From JAZKBN01 sp040388605 (GTDB taxonomy: Bacteria > Bacteroidota > Bacteroidia > Cytophagales > Flexibacteraceae), in assembly GCA_040388605.1 (NCBI GenBank), contig JAZKBN010000027.1:1-64000 (forward strand): a stretch of DNA of 64,000 nucleotides, read 5' to 3'. The notes under the pieces were generated by a model. That model saw only the letters and a list, made by a program, of their open reading frames with translations, had not been told where the DNA came from and searched no databases. The first letter of the stretch is position 1; each line of letters starts with the position of its first letter. The translations under genes and the position numbers were made by a program. Below, piece after piece: positions 63,332 to 64,000 of this stretch.

Positions 63332-63725
63332 GCTCACGGGCTTAAATCCGGACGAACTTATAAATTGCCTAGTTGGACTCATAAAAATAGCTTATTATGA
63401 TTCTCTTACTATCCTTGAACAAAATATAAATCACCCACTAAAAGGGTTTTGGTCTGAGGAAGTTCTAAAGGGTGACGTAAATATTAGCAATACCATGCTA
63501 AACAAAATTGCAGCGAGAGTATTATGTATTATGGTTAACAAATACAGACAATACATAGAGATGAACTTTAAATATGGAAATTTACAACTCATCGATTATG
63601 CTGATCAATTAGAGTCTAAATATTATACCAGCGATTTGTTTGAACCAATTATTATTGAAATGCCTGCAAAGAAAAAAATTGAGACATGCCGCAATTCGGT
63701 CCATATTGCCGGGATAGTCATATAA
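63321..63725 (+). CDS. Hypothetical 134-aa protein
   Basis: The ATG at 63321 is preferred over one at 63276 because it overlaps the previous stop by the usual few bases. It is helical (NPDELINCLVGLIKIAYYDS), with no family recognised. It ends in TAA. Confidence 0.5.
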   Translation: MTNRLTGLNPDELINCLVGLIKIAYYDSLTILEQNINHPLKGFWSEEVLKGDVNISNTMLNKIAARVLCIMVNKYRQYIEMNFKYGNLQLIDYADQLESKYYTSDLFEPIIIEMPAKKKIETCRNSVHIAGIVI

Positions 63726-64000
63726 TGGCGTAAGAATTGTATTCGTGTTCAAAATGCTTGTGCTCATGGAATGCTATATAATAAGATGGACTGTTCCCTA
63801 TATTTCCGTGCCGTTTGTTCTCAAAATAGCTAAACTTGCATTGGACAAAACTAACGAAATTCACTACACATGAGGCATTTGTGGTTCCCTCGGCTTTGAA
63901 TGATATTTAGTTCTTTTGTTAGGCACTCAGGTACTTGTCCTGCGAATTGTACCAATTGAGCTGTGCAACCAGTGGATTGTAAACTGTAACTTATGCATAA

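Noticed and set aside
1..64000. tRNA-Gly with anticodon UCA to decode UGA
   Set aside because: Only three tRNA-like T arms were seen (27.4, 36.5 and 59.9 kb), and none belongs to a full tRNA with a UCA anticodon. A computed scan would be decisive.
1..64000. CRISPR array
   Set aside because: No regularly spaced direct repeats and no cas-like genes were seen; the repeats found are short arm sites or palindromes.

Overview
The window (64 kb, with two 10-N scaffold joins at 38461 and 40048) reads as accessory DNA from a Bacteroidota-like genome. The supports are tyrosine recombinases of the Bacteroidota element type, promoters with the TAnnTTTG -7 box, weak Shine-Dalgarno use outside one insert, and a DUF4407-type membrane pair. 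No core metabolic genes are present. Almost everything is mobile-element backbone, conjugation/mobilisation genes and anti-phage cargo.

Layout. Two copies of an ~83-bp direct repeat, the 3' half of tRNA-Asn(GUU) plus its terminator, lie at 27408-27490 and 59929-60012. They divide the window into three tandem integrative elements. Element 1 (window start to 27.4 kb) carries a membrane pair, a Dam-like methylase, a large serine recombinase, a restriction-modification operon, a HerA-like ATPase with a replication-relaxation protein, a DisA/DAC-like sensor protein, a block of recoded genes including a LexA-like repressor (14.8-20.9 kb), ArdC, a 1266-aa SEC-C/nuclease protein and its integrase. 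Element 2 (27.4-59.9 kb, 32.5 kb) carries an excisionase-like HTH protein, a membrane operon, a sigma-like protein and a STAND NTPase. It then holds a nested, GC-richer, Shine-Dalgarno-rich mobilisable element (about 34.6-48.2 kb) with a P4-type integrase beside a CCA-encoding tRNA 3' fragment, MobF relaxase, VirD4 coupling protein, Fic, two DUF2958 proteins and two AbiE systems. After that come Hachiman (HamA/HamB), a Tiki/EreA-like lipoprotein, a resolvase, a Septu-like PtuA/PtuB pair, a second DAC-like protein and the integrase. Element 3 (60.0 kb to the end) begins with an HTH protein and a DUF4407 pair that parallel the left end of element 1.

Most striking signal. Seven genes in element 1 are open only if UGA is read as an amino acid, and family motifs show that amino acid is glycine. 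Examples are the Gly of the S24 peptidase GDSM box and the HTH-turn Gly of a LexA-like protein, and the EPFFGGG and QGHYxGY motifs of a Dam methylase. There are 23 in-frame UGAs and no in-frame UAA or UAG. None of the other 18 genes in element 1 stops at UGA, whereas at least eight genes in element 2 do. UGA=Gly is known from Absconditabacteria and Gracilibacteria (code 25); finding it inside a Bacteroidota-type element next to standard-code cargo is unexpected. I see no tRNA-Gly(UCA) gene in the window, so the decoding machinery, if any, lies elsewhere.

Functionally, the elements look like mobilisable rather than self-transmissible units: relaxase and coupling proteins are present, but no VirB-type secretion genes. 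They stack defence systems next to their integrases. The two DAC-like proteins, one per element, and the SEC-C nuclease are the least characterised cargo.
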